A stretch of DNA of 64,000 nucleotides from Buxus sempervirens (taxonomy: Eukaryota; Streptophyta; Magnoliopsida; Buxales; Buxaceae): assembly GCA_947561395.2 (NCBI GenBank), contig OX387182.1, positions 34,899,949 through 34,963,948 on the forward strand, in the 5' to 3' direction. A program made the translations under genes and the position numbers. The notes beneath the pieces were generated by a model. That model had not been told where the DNA came from, made no database searches, and saw only the letters and a list, made by a program, of their open reading frames with translations. Below are positions 33,753-44,560 of the stretch, piece after piece (within the stretch, counting starts at the first letter, position 1; each line of letters opens with the position of its first letter).

Positions 33753-34786
33753 TGTAAGTGTGAAAACTCACACTCCTGTTATGGCAAATGATTGACAAAT
33801 TATATTTCTAATGAAGCTTCAAGATGTGCAGATTAAACAATGAAAATTCAGTAAATTCAGTAAAGAAGAAGAAGTTGGTGCCACCACACTGCTACCACGC
33901 CGCTGCCACCCCGCTGGTAGCGCATAAGGGAATTCGTGTGTCGAAAGTAAGGTTCGTGCACCTGCCGCGTACTCTCCCGCTAGCAGTTCGCTAGCAGCGC
34001 GCTTTTAACTGATTCAACTCACTCTGAGCGGGGCTTGAGTTCGCTACCAGCCATCTACATCGATCGCTTCACGACGCTACCAGCGCTCGACGCGATCTGA
34101 GTTTTATTCTTTAAATAGACGAGTTGTAATTTTCAATTGTGACTTTTTTCTTTGGATCATTTGTTTTTCGAATCTTGAGGTGTTTGAGATTCGATCAAAT
34201 CTTCTTTAGAGAGTCGGCGATCGAGTGAGGGGGAGATCTGAGATAGATCGCCTGGAATTGAAGACAGTGGATTCTTCTTCAATTCGGAACTTCATCTGAT
34301 CGTGTGATCGCCTGGACTGGTGATCGGCCTTGATTGATGTGTAGGTGGATTCCTACTGCATTGGATCGTCTCAGTGGATTCTGAGAGGATTGCTGCGATC
34401 TGGATTGATCGTGTCCTGCAGCTTGTGGATTCAAGCTGTGTTGCAGTTCGTGGATTCGAACTGTGGATCACTGGTAAGTGATTGTTTGCGATCTGGACTG
34501 ATCGTGTCCTGCAGCTTGTGGATTCAAGCTGTGTAGCAGTTCGTGGATTCGAACTGTGGATTGCTGTTGAGTGAGTCAAATTGTAAAGGTTAATTATGTA
34601 CTCCTTTGTAATTGTCTTTTCATTCAATAGTGGATTTTGAAGGGTTAGTCGCCTCATATAGACTCGAGGTTTTTCCTGGATCTGGATCCAGGTTTCCTCG
34701 TATAATTCTTTGTGTACTGTTTCCGCATTGTTCAATTCTGAATTGTTATAGATCGTGGACCTTAAGAGTAGTTCTCTACTCTTTCA
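33753..34786 (+). repeat. 3' LTR of the SIRE-type element
   Basis: It has the same length and ends as the 5' LTR (24744-25777), with 13 substitutions and no gap that I can see. Eleven of the 13 are transitions. It is followed by the target copy gactt at 34787-34791. Confidence 0.92.
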
Positions 34787-34791
34787 GACTT

Positions 34792-35655
34792 AAGCTCAGC
34801 AATCTGTTTCAACATTGATTCAAGACACTCAGCAACGTTCTTTTTCTTCTTGTTTGTTCCATTAAAGCTTTTAGGTGATTTTCAGCCTTGACTTTTTTTC
34901 TTTTTTCAGATTTAGGATTTTAGAAGAGTTTTTTTTTTTGGCCAAAGGGTTGGGAACGGATAGGGAAGGAAGGAAGAGGTAGGACAAAGAGGATGGGAGG
35001 AGGTTCTTTCGCTGCTGTCCGTTATCCTGGAGGACCATCACGCCTATTCTACTCTATTTACCAAAGTGGTAAATCAAAAATTACAAAAAGGGGGACCAAT
35101 TTGCCCAGAATTTCCTTATTCTGCTTTCTTCTTCATGTCCTGAGAAATGAACCGCTTCTTTCTCTGCAGCATAACCTTCTTGGTTTAAAGAAGAGCTCTC
35201 TCGTTAGCTCCTTTTATGATGAGGTAGTGGTTCTCTGATCTCAAATGACTCCATTGGGGATTGATGGGAGCCTCTACCATTTTTCTTGCACAACTTGTTT
35301 CTTCTGATTGGATATGGGCTTTTGAGCTTCTGCTAAATATGGGAACTCTATGGGGATTAAAGGAACTTTGCTGGGGAATAGAATCCGCTGGGGATGAGGC
35401 ATCCTTTTGTAATTCCCTTGCCTTGGCTTTCTGCTTAGCCTTTCTTCTCCCTCGTTCTTTTCTTGTTACTTCAAGACGCTTCTTGATGGCCTGCAAAAAT
35501 CTCACAAAGCGATGAAATATCTGAAATTAAGAAGGTAAGCAACGAAATGATGCTCTATTTTTTTTTAAACTGTTTCAAAAGAAGAGGCAGGACCGGCGAT
35601 CATTGTGGATTGCCTTGCTAGCTTGAAATGTTTTGGGATGACGTGTCTGACACAT
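34792..35655 (-). other. Unassigned internal sequence, probably of the Tat element of 23877-24743
   Basis: Joining 24743 to 34792 restores the pre-insertion sequence of the element whose 3' end is at 24472. The 864 bases contain a purine-rich patch (34950-35000) and a minus-strand open stretch at 35185-35505 with a Lys/Arg-rich beginning (VTRKERGRRKAKQKAKAREL). It lacks an ATG start at its head and matches nothing I recognise. No integrase or other pol motif is visible. Confidence 0.35.
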
Positions 35656-36214
35656 TGTTAGCACCTAATTTTTGCACCCCCAAAATGCAAATTGAGAAGT
35701 CAAACTCGGAGGGGTCAAAAAGTTGATTTTTTGATCCACTGAGAATTGACCATCAAACTCCCTCTCATTGAAAAGAGAATTCCGACACGATTCCAACGCA
35801 ACTAATCTTGCGTAAATCAGAGTCCGGATGAGGAAGTTGTGAGCGGGTCAAACCTGGGGGCACAGAAATTGACTTTTTGCTCAAGTCTGAATTTACCGCC
35901 AAACTTTAGCTCAGTGGAGGAAGAATTCTGAGCTGATTCCAACGCCACTGAGTTTGATAAAATCGGACATCGGACGAGAAAGTTATGGCCGGTCAAAGTT
36001 TCAAGAAACTGCTCGCGTGGCAAAAACAACAGCAAAATGCAGAATAAATAAATATCAGAGATAAAATAATTAGTTTATAAAAATATCTTGATTTTGTTAA
36101 AATAATTTTTTAATAAAAAATTTTGATTTTTGTAATAAAATATTCATAAAATCGGAACAAATCTTCACTCAAAACCAAAATGGATAAAGGATTTCAAATC
36201 AGGCATTTAAAAAA

Positions 36215-36370
36215 CGTGCGTGACCGCACCTTGAATGCGGATGTACCTTGATTGCACTTCAAATGCGGTTCTAGTCTTCTAGAAGTTTGCCACGTGTCGC
36301 CAACAGGCGACAGCTGGCAGATTCGAGCGGATTTGAGTACATGGGCAGCTCGACCGCATTTGAAATGCGG
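36215..36370. repeat. Inverted-word cluster (CCGCATTT / AAATGCGG) in Tat U3
   Basis: gaccgcaccttgaatgcgga (36221-36240), gcacttcaaatgcggtt (36255-36271) and gaccgcatttgaaatgcggg (36352-36371) form near-perfect pairs with spacers of one to eight bases. The same word occurs in the Tat LTR remnant at 23877-23950. Confidence 0.8.
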
Positions 36371-36435
36371 GGGCCCCAGCCCCCATTGTTCAGAAATTTT
36401 TGTCTATAAAAGGGGGCCCCAGCCGCCATTGTTCA
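36369..36435 (+). repeat. Direct 25-bp repeat bracketing the TATA box
   Basis: gggggccccagcccccattg at 36369 and gggggccccagccgccattg at 36412 flank the TATA box at 36404-36412. Each holds the palindrome gggggcccc. Confidence 0.85.
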
Positions 36436-36499
36436 AGGTTCGTCCTCCTTTGTCTTCAGTGTTAAACCTCGTACAAATACTCACAACAAGTCCCAATTG

Positions 36500-38411
36500 A
36501 TGTATCCCATAGTAATTTCCAAAACCACGGTGTTGAACCAAGAGATATTCCGAGTAACCAATAAACAGCTCTTAAACAGAGTTCCATGTCATTTGATAAG
36601 AAAAGTACAAGAGCATACACAAATTCTTAATAATAAGGTTCATATTTGAGTTGTGTTAGTGTGGGCATACTTAGTTCATATTTCTATATCATTATTTATG
36701 TCAATATTTATTTCCTACAATATTACCCCAAATCCTACACTTTGGTTCATCCTAAAATCCTTATTTTAGAATCCTTATTTACCAATTAATACCCTAAATC
36801 TCCAAACCTTATGGTTTATGTTATTGGTTCTTTCTTGGAGTTGATTTAGGTCTATTATGACTTGTTAGACAATGTTTCATCCCTAGATTCCTAATGAAAG
36901 TTATCTAAGTATATAGATTCCACCAAAACTAGACTACTTTTATTTTAAGGCATTCATTGTCCCAAATAGTTATTCTTTTACCCAAATTTTATTCCGTCAC
37001 TTCTATCATCTCACATTACCCTAATTACAAGTGTTACAATCTTAAAATTCCAAGAAAAATCACTAAAATTTAAATCTAGGCACAAATCCCAAGTTTCAAA
37101 ATTCTGACAGATGGTTGCTCGAAGGGGCACTCAGGCAACTGTTCTATCGGATGAGTTTCCAGGTTCTATTAAGTTTCACAAGCCTAACACCTGATGTAGC
37201 GCTCAAGCGGTGCCTCGAGCGCTCCGACTACATCACTATTTTTCTTTTCTTTTACGGAATTTCGAATTTTCTATTCATAATATTAATTTGATTTGATTCT
37301 AAACATCTGATTTCCATCCTAAGCCAGTTCTGGGACAACCCTAAACTGATCCCATCATCCTTCTACATATCTTTAGTTTCTTTCCAAGTTTAAAATCACC
37401 ATGATCGACCATTTCTTGATTCTAAAAGAAAGTTAAAACACCAAGGCAAATCCTTATAAACAAATATGCTTTTCCCAATGAAATCCGACTTCGAAAACAA
37501 TACGATCAAACATCAAATCACAATAATATATGCAATTCCTCCAGTTTCAAGGGTTTGCTACTTGCCTTTTTGATGAACCCAGATTTCTCAAAAACTTCTT
37601 CTGTGCCCATTTTTTGAGCTCGACTGCACCCCTCTAGACTACTCCAATTAAAATCTCCACCGTTCAGTTTGAAGTCCTCCATGAGTAGATCAAAATTCTA
37701 AAATTTCAGCCCATTCCAACAATTGGATCTTCCTATCTCGTCATTAGAAATAGGCTGGTCGGCCATCTCTATAACTCTTCTTCTTTCTAATTTTTCTCCT
37801 TTCTTTCTCTCTTCTCTCCTATTTTTGCTCCATCACTTATGCACGAATTTTCCTCTCCTTCTAACTTGTTTTCAAAAACCTAAAACACTCTTTAAGCCTC
37901 TCTTTTATAGCCTCACTAATAGACCAACTCTAATTAGGTTTTGCTCACTCTAATATACTAAGTGTATTCCCTCTTCTACCCTTCTCCTTAATTTAACTCC
38001 TTAACCCTCTTTTAAGGAATCTCCTAATTAATTTTCGTGCTTATTCTCATTCCTAATTTTAAATTGTAATTATACTTTTATTATCCAATCAAAATACTAA
38101 AATTTTGGATCCAAAATAATGTAATTACCATTAAGCCCTTTTTCCGCCTTTTAAACCTTAAATTCATTATCTTACATCCAACTAAGCTAAAATTTGGTCT
38201 AAGTGAGTTTGTTGCCTTAATAATTAATTATCTTCCTCCTTCCATGAATTTAACTAATTTTTGAAATGACCAAATTACCCTTTCTCTTTAAATCCCTATT
38301 TTAATCTTTATATCTCTCTTTAATTCTCCTACCATTATCTTTCTTAGCATTTTCTCCATACTTTATCCCTTAATTATTTATTTTATTTTTAGGAAAATCC
38401 AAGGTTTTACA
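36500..38411 (-). mobile_element. Chromovirus (Tekay/Del-type) 3' LTR, left part missing
   Basis: The minus strand starts at 38411 with tgtaaaaccttggattttcc and is preceded by a purine-rich tract. The interior (36640-38400) follows the same order of features as the solo LTR at 38548-42851, including 'gctacttgcc' near 37557 and a CG-rich word cluster at 37110-37235. The expected left terminus tgtaacgcc is absent, so the LTR is truncated near 36500, where it meets the Tat LTR fragment. Confidence 0.65.
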
Positions 38412-38547
38412 ATCTACCCTCCTTAATAAAAATTTCGTCCTCAAAATTTAAAACAATTATTCCTCATGCAATTCTAACACATACAAATGCCAAAGAAAAA
38501 GTCATCATTATCTTTTTATTTTTCTGAAATATCTCTTATTCGAAAAT
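38412..38547 (-). pseudogene. Chromovirus pol C-terminal remnant and polypurine tract
   Basis: Minus-strand bases 38412-38424 (aaggagggtagat) form a polypurine tract immediately before the LTR. The same bases end a short reading frame, NFEDEIFIKEGRL then stop, a pattern found at the very end of Tekay/Del-type pol. An in-frame TGA occurs about 20 codons upstream, so only this tail is recognisable. Confidence 0.45.
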
Positions 38548-39099
38548 TGTAACGCTCCGAACCCGAGTCAGTGCAAACCGGCATCCAACCCGAACCTGGT
38601 TCGCTATTGTAACAATCCAAGTCCGGTTCAACAACCAAACCCGAGGTGTTACCACGAAGCTGGGTCTGATACACACTAAGATTCACAATAATTTTTAAAA
38701 CTAATTAATTACATCAGAGTTCTGGTGGGAAGTAAAACAATTCTTTATTCAATTTAATCAATTCAGTTTACAATAACATTTGTTTAATCAACATGTGACA
38801 TTAATATCAATTACAATTCTAACCATCAAATTAAAACCCCATCTTCGTGATCTCTCCAAGCAAACCTGAAAAATAAGGGAAAACGAAGTGAGATTTACAT
38901 CTCAGCAAGTAGTAGGTGCATGCACGTAAACAGTCTCATTTAGGCAAATAGTCATGAGGTATACGATTAATCAACGATAAGGCGATGAATTCAAATCAAT
39001 ATGGCCAATTCCAAATAAAGCAATAGGATATGCAATCATACGTAAATACTAGTAAAAAGATGTTATCGATAGATAAAACCGAAGATTAGCGATAAAACA

Positions 39100-39745
39100 T
39101 GTATTCATAATTAATGGTCCATCTCACAAATCCGATAGTAACATTCTCCCATGTAGGATGCAAACACGTAATACTCACATCTCCCCTACATGAGGTTCCT
39201 CCTGCAGGAGCTAACACATCTCACCCGCAGGTGGTAACACGCACATCTCCTTTGTGGGATGTAATCACGCCCCCACAAGAGGTCTCTCCTGCAGGAGTTA
39301 CACATCTCACCCATAGGTAGTAATCACATATCTCCCTTGTAGGATGCAATCACATCATGATTACATCTCCCCCACAAGAGGTCACATCTCTCCCGCAGGA
39401 GGTCACATATCTCCCTTGTGGGATGCAATCCAATCAGGATTACATCTCCCCCAACAGGAGGTCTCATCTCTCCGGTAGGAGGTAACATATCTCCCCAGTC
39501 GGATGCACTCCAATCAGGATTACATCTCCCCCAACAGGAGGTCTCATCTCTCCCGCAGGAGGTCACATATCTCCCCTGTGGGATGCAATCCAATTAGGAT
39601 TACATCTCCCCCAACAGGAGGTCTCATCTCTCCCGCAGGTGGTCACATATCTCCCCTGTGGGATGCAATCCAATCAGGATTACATCTCCCCCAACAGGAG
39701 GTCTCATCTCGCCCGTAGGTGGTCACATATCTCATCCGCAGATGG
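39100..39745. repeat. 80-bp minisatellite inside the Tekay solo LTR
   Basis: Units beginning tacatctccc at 39441, 39521, 39601 and 39681 repeat with an exact 80-base period. An earlier unit begins near 39362, and more diverged units reach back to about 39100. Each unit contains hyphenated words such as ctcccgcaggaggt and ctcccctgtgggatg. Long ORFs in this tract arise from the period and are not genes. Confidence 0.9.
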
Positions 39746-41111
39746 TACAAATCTCTTATTGCCATCATGGCATTCAATCCACTGTCCAAATTATATTCAA
39801 AATAAAACTCCTTAACATAAATCTCATAGAAATCAGAATTAATATAATTTCCAGAAAATCAGTATTCATATTTAAATCACAAACCAAAGTAATTCAAGTC
39901 TTGCTTAGAGTTTTCCTTATTAATCCCCTTATTATAATTCAAGTTCCCATATTAATACCTAAGATAGTATCTATTTCAATTTTCTATATTTATAATTTCC
40001 AACATATTTTACAACCCTAAAATATAGTTTAGAAGGTGATTTTAACCCATAAATACCAACTAGTATTATTCCGGTTGTGGTTACCTTCAATTTAGCCCTT
40101 TTTATACTCTAACCTATCCTTAGGACTTCCAATTACTTGGTTATTTACAAAATATAATTTTATAAATTTCTATACCTCAATTAGGTCCTTATAAAGTTGA
40201 TAGAATGATTATCTTACTAGAAAAATTACTAGGTATTTAATCGTATGACAAAATCCCAAAATTCTGAATTTTCTGAGGAGAGCGCCTACCTCTGCAGGCT
40301 AGGCGGTCCTAGGCGCTCGTGCAAATTTCAACAGTAAATTTCCAAATTTTCCAAGTTTGGATTTTTATGCTTTTGCTCTGAGTTTAATTACTCTAAATTA
40401 ATCTACTAACATTCTAAATCATATCTAAAGCCTTCTAGATTAATTTGTTTCAATTAAATACCATCCTACGATTATTTACATGATTAAACCAAGTTTTCTT
40501 CATTACTTTAATCAATCCTTCAAGAATACAAAATCCTATAATATAAAACATTTGATTCCATCTAAATCCAGTTCCGATTAATCCATTCAAACCATATTAA
40601 ATCATAGAAAATGAAACCATGCAGTTCCTCCTGTTTTCAAGGGTTACTACTTGCCTCATACACTAAAAATCCATCTTCCATTGAAGTTTCTAATTTTGGA
40701 CCCAGGGTCTGCTCCCAAACGCACCAACCTAGAGTTTTCCAATTCAAATCTCCACCATTCACATTGTAGATCCATCCGTCATGAACAAAGCCTCCAAATT
40801 TGAAGGTGATCCACCATACGGATTTTCCCCGATCGCGATGTGATGGAGACTAATCGGACATCTCCAGCAACCTTCTTCTTCCTTTCTCTCCCTCTTTTCT
40901 ATCATTATAAAACCCACGAAAATTCTCTCTTGTCTCACCTTACTCTCCTATTTATACTTGGCTTGAGAAGTCCTAAACCAACCCTAATAGGGTCCTTTAA
41001 TTGGGCTAACCCAACCAAGGTCTAATTAAAGTCTAACTCCTAATTAATTCCTACTTTTTCTCCACCTTCTATTTTTCATCTTAAACATTACTAATCAAAT
41101 CTCCTATTATC

Positions 41112-42480
41112 TTTTTTTTTTTTGGAAAAACCCACTAAGGTAGGAATAGCCTTAGTGGCACTCCATCGGTGGGAGGAGGGTTGAGGCAGACCCTGACCTG
41201 TAGATTGATTCAAAAAAATTAATTACACCTAGCCAGGGGGGACATAAAAAACCTTACCCCTCAACAAGAAGCTAAATACAAGATACTGTGAAACTTTAAA
41301 ATCTAAAGCTATGAAGACCTGTTCTATCATGAAATAAAGCATGTTTAGCATTTACAGGTAGAGAAGAAACTGAATTAAAAATTTGAAATTGATTAGAAGT
41401 GCATCCTTCATTAGCAAGAGCATCACCCACTGAGTTAGCTTCACGATATATATGCTGAATATTTCTATTGTATTTGGCTAATCTTGAAAGAATTTCCTTC
41501 CACCAGAAAAAGCACTTCCAAGGAATGGATTTGTTATTATTTATTGCCTCAACAAGAATTTTAGAATCAGATTCGATGAGGAAATCTTGCAAACCTTCAT
41601 CATCAGCTAGATGAAGCCCATCTTTTAGAGCTAAAATTTCAGCAGCATTATTGGTGGTCGTCCCATAATAGGTAGCAAAACCCATTATGAAATTACCTTG
41701 ACTATCTCTAAATACTCCTCCACCCCCACTTATGCCTGGATTACCTTTAGAGGCACCATCAATATTCAAGATCATAGAGCTTGTTCGATGCCTTTTCCAT
41801 TTGACTAATTTTGCATGAGGAATGCTGATATGGGGGTTATAAATGTGCAAAGAGTCAAGAACCAGAATTCTAGAAGAGGAACAAATAACTTTGGGCTTGG
41901 TGATAAAAGCAGCTTCTTGAAGCCTACGAATCACCTTGAAGATAATATTATCCGCCACCATTTCTTGCTCTTCAAAAAGATGATTACACCTTGCAAGCCA
42001 AATTTCCCAAACCACAAACAAAGGCAGAGAAGTTAAAAGTAAACCCAACTGATCTTGCTTACCTGTGCGATCCCACCAGGAAAAAATTCTGCTGTTAATA
42101 TCATGTAAAGGATGGAATTGGAAATTCATTCTTTGAGCAAAGTGTTTCCAAACTCTTTGAGCAATTTCACTGAAAGAAAAGAGGTGATCAATGCTTTCTT
42201 CCTTAGAATGCTTACAACAACTACATTTGGAACACAGAGATATGCCACAACTTTTGATTCTATCATCTGTAGGTACTGCTCTTTTAGTAAGTCTCCAAAC
42301 AAAATTGCAGATATTGGATGGAATGTACTGCTTCCAAAAAATTTTCCTGAAAGAGATGCAAGACCTGCGTCTAATATGATGCCAAGCAGAATTGACAGTG
42401 AATTTGCCATTTGGGGAAGGAAGCCAAATCTCTTTATCCTTTAGAGAGTTAAGGTGGGGACAAATTGCTTCAATAGATCT
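41112..42480 (-). mobile_element. 5'-truncated plant LINE
   Basis: A run of about 12 T at 41112-41123 in plus orientation is the poly(A) tail of a minus-strand LINE. The body contains only the C-terminal end of ORF2. No clean target duplication is visible. Compared with the related LTR at 434, about 80 bases of LTR sequence appear to be missing at the insertion point. Confidence 0.8.
41296..42475 (-). pseudogene. LINE ORF2 C-terminus: zinc-finger RVT region and RNase H
   Basis: The minus strand stays open from about 42475 to the stop at 41296. It begins with IWLPSPNGKFTVNSAWHHI and continues with the zf-RVT-type pattern: IPSNICNFVWRLTKRAVPTDDRI and a CSKCSCC cluster near 42225-42235, then ESIDHLF. 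The C-terminal half is a plant-type RNase H domain: LNIDGASKGNPGISGGGGVF, NNAAEILALKDGLHLA, LIESDSKILVEAI and HIYREANSVGDALANEG, with catalytic Asp, Glu and Asp residues at the usual places. No lesion is visible, but endonuclease and reverse transcriptase are absent, so the copy is dead on arrival, as is typical for LINEs. Confidence 0.85.
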
Positions 42481-42856
42481 AAAACCTTATTATGTTACTT
42501 TTTCTCCAAATTAAGACTTGTAATCTCCTAATTACCCTTTTTCCTCATTTAGGCTTTTATTACTTTCTTTTAATTTCTAACTTGTCTAAATAAATTATTT
42601 TCTTCTATTTTCTAACCCAAATTATAATTTAATGATCTATTTATTAATTACCCTTTTCTGAAAATTACCAAAATACCCTTTTTATCCTTTTAGGCTAATT
42701 TCCTTAAAATTCTTTCTTTATTTACAACTTACTACTTATTTGAATTACTTATCCTCTAGATCTTCACTTTTTATTTTAACTAGGACTTAAACTCATTTTT
42801 CCTTTTATTTATTATTTATTTATTTATTATGTGAAAATTCGGGGTTTTACAAAAAT

Positions 42857-43860
42857 ACTTTAGAAGAAACCTGCAACTCTTCTTCTATCAATCTCTACAT
42901 ATAAACGCGTCCACTCATATGAAAGCTTGTGAAGAGAATTAGAAAATTTCTTCTAGCTTTAATTTGTAACAAAAATATCACATCTCAGAATACGTACTTA
43001 CACATCATATGTATACTTTACGTATCCCATGCTGCATAGGGTTCACATCTGAGTGATTGTTACACATCGCGTGCTGCTTCACAATACTCAAACCTGTCCT
43101 AGTACAACCGGCTCATCAAGCATCAACCAATATTTCAATCAATACATATATATATCAATTCATCCTCAACTATATACATATAATATGATCACTTCTATTA
43201 TTTCAATTATTCTCTGAAATTGCATGCTCCATTTTAATTTAAATCAAGACACAATCACACACTTTTTTTTTTTTTTACACAGGCGCTCGAAGTGTCGCTC
43301 ATATGGGCACTCGAGCGGCCACTTACTGTACCCTTTTTAAAACTTGAATTTTCCTCTTTCTTTTATTTTTATCTTTCACTTTTTACTTTTCACTGTTTTG
43401 GGTTTACTGTATTCGAAAGGAACCCTCCGCTCGTGCGCGTGTGCTCAACCCAACTCCTAGAGCTCCATTCAACTGTTTCTTCTCGATCTAAAGGTAAGGT
43501 TTTGTAGATTTGATGCTCAACAACTTGAATCTAACTAGGGTTTTCGTTTTCATTAAGTGTTCCTAGGGTTTTTGTTTTAAAATTTCTGTTTTGACTTCAA
43601 TACTAGATTATTTTTGCTCAAATTTGTTTCTTCTAGTTTGTGGCATGTTCTATTATTGATTTTGAGTGGTTTAATCAAATGGTTTTTGCATTTTGATGGT
43701 TGATGGAAAAATCCTCAAATCTGGGCATTCTCGATTTTGGGCGCTTGATCTGTAGCTCGAGCAACTGTTCGGGCAGCAGACCTGTTTTGAAATTTCTAAT
43801 TTCTGTTCCTATTTTCTTAAATTTGACTTTTTATTTTTCAGTTTTCCAGGAGCTCTTCTA
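42857..43860. other. Unassigned LTR-like sequence with CG-rich words
   Basis: No protein similarity is seen. A T run (43265-43276) is followed by caggcgctcgaag, ggcactcgagcgg and related words at 43281-43325, resembling the word set of the chromovirus LTR at 37110-37235. A possible splice donor (aaaggtaagg) lies near 43491 after a CT-rich leader. It may be part of another Tekay-type LTR; ends were not found. Confidence 0.35.
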
Positions 43861-44560
43861 GGTAGCAACCCCCGTCCTTTTGCATCAAACTGAGTGAGCC
43901 CTAGACCATGGGCTGTCTTAGCTCAGGGGGCCAACCCAATTTTGATCAGGGGTGCCCCCATGGATCCATGCATTCAAGTCCTATGAGCCGTGGGCCTTGA
44001 CCCATTGAGTCCGCTGGAAGCACCCTAAGTCCTAGTCGGCCTTTTGAACATATGAAAGCCGGCCAGATCAGACAATCAGACATAAACAGGCCAGATCAAA
44101 ATAGGGGCACAAAACCATAGACTTAGGAATTCGGCCCACCTGCCTTTGAAGCAAATTTGTACCCTCCTTTTGGGCTCCCAATAGCCCAAAAGGTGAACCT
44201 TTTGCACATTTTGTAGATACCATTGTAATTTCGCCCTTGATGGCAAGTTGTAATTTTTTGCTGACACCAGAAGTAGATGAAAGGACAAACGAAAGGGAAA
44301 AGGCTGACTGAGACTTAGACGTGCTTCCTTTACACAAGTATGTTTAGGAGTCGCACCTTAAGTGGTGCCAACCCTCTAGGATCACACACGTTTGTGTGTT
44401 TGCATCTAATTTCTCTAAGTCTGCTCATTGCAGTTAATCTTGCTGAACTGTTGAAGTAATGATTTAATTTCTACACTTTCTTATGCATGCCTTAGACTAA
44501 TTAAGAGTTCTGGCATGTAAAAAGCCCTAATTGACTTGGAATTTTGATCGAATAGTCAGC

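Larger units (their letters stand above)
24744..34786 (+). mobile_element. Complete SIRE/Maximus-type Ty1/copia retrotransposon
   Basis: The 10,043-bp element has 1,034-bp LTRs at both ends, TG...CA termini and the perfect target duplication gactt (24739-24743 and 34787-34791). The order is LTR, initiator-Met primer site, gag, protease, integrase, reverse transcriptase-RNase H, accessory ORF, polypurine tract, LTR. Protease before integrase before reverse transcriptase is the Ty1/copia order; long LTRs, a long coiled-coil gag and an extra ORF after pol fit the SIRE/Maximus lineage. I count 13 differences between the LTRs (about 98.7% identity, 11 of them transitions). With commonly used plant rates this means an insertion within roughly the last million years. 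Gag, protease and integrase each carry one or two lesions, while reverse transcriptase-RNase H and the accessory ORF are open. Confidence 0.93.
35656..36490 (+). mobile_element. Tat-type LTR fragment, plus orientation
   Basis: It starts tgttagcacctaatttttgc at 35656, with the candidate left target pentamer cacat. Two diverged copies of the U3 segment containing 'gtccggatgaggaagttgtgag' type sequence lie at 35770-35870 and 35920-36005. An inverted-word cluster (ccgcat/atgcgg) follows at 36215-36370 and a TATA box at 36404-36412. It ends without a recognisable LTR terminus near 36490, where chromovirus-like LTR sequence on the other strand starts; the exact junction is uncertain. Confidence 0.7.
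38548..42851 (-). mobile_element. Solo LTR, Tekay/Del-type, carrying a minisatellite and a LINE
   Basis: In plus coordinates it starts tgtaacgctccgaacccg and ends attcggggttttaca, with the perfect target duplication aaaat (38543-38547 and 42852-42856). After subtracting the LINE (about 41112-42480) the LTR is about 2.9 kb, like its relative at 434-3429, which is in the opposite orientation. A minus-strand TATA is at 40949-40957, the conserved dyad block at 38889-38904 and a CG-rich word cluster at 40276-40325. Confidence 0.85.

Noticed and set aside
35185..35505. Basic 106-codon minus-strand ORF
   Set aside because: Starts at a GTG-type codon, has no known motif and lies in probable 3' noncoding retroelement DNA; kept only as a note under the unassigned segment.
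39100..39745. Possible CRISPR-like regular repeat
   Set aside because: The 80-base period is continuous with no unique spacers, and the host is a plant nuclear genome; it is a minisatellite.
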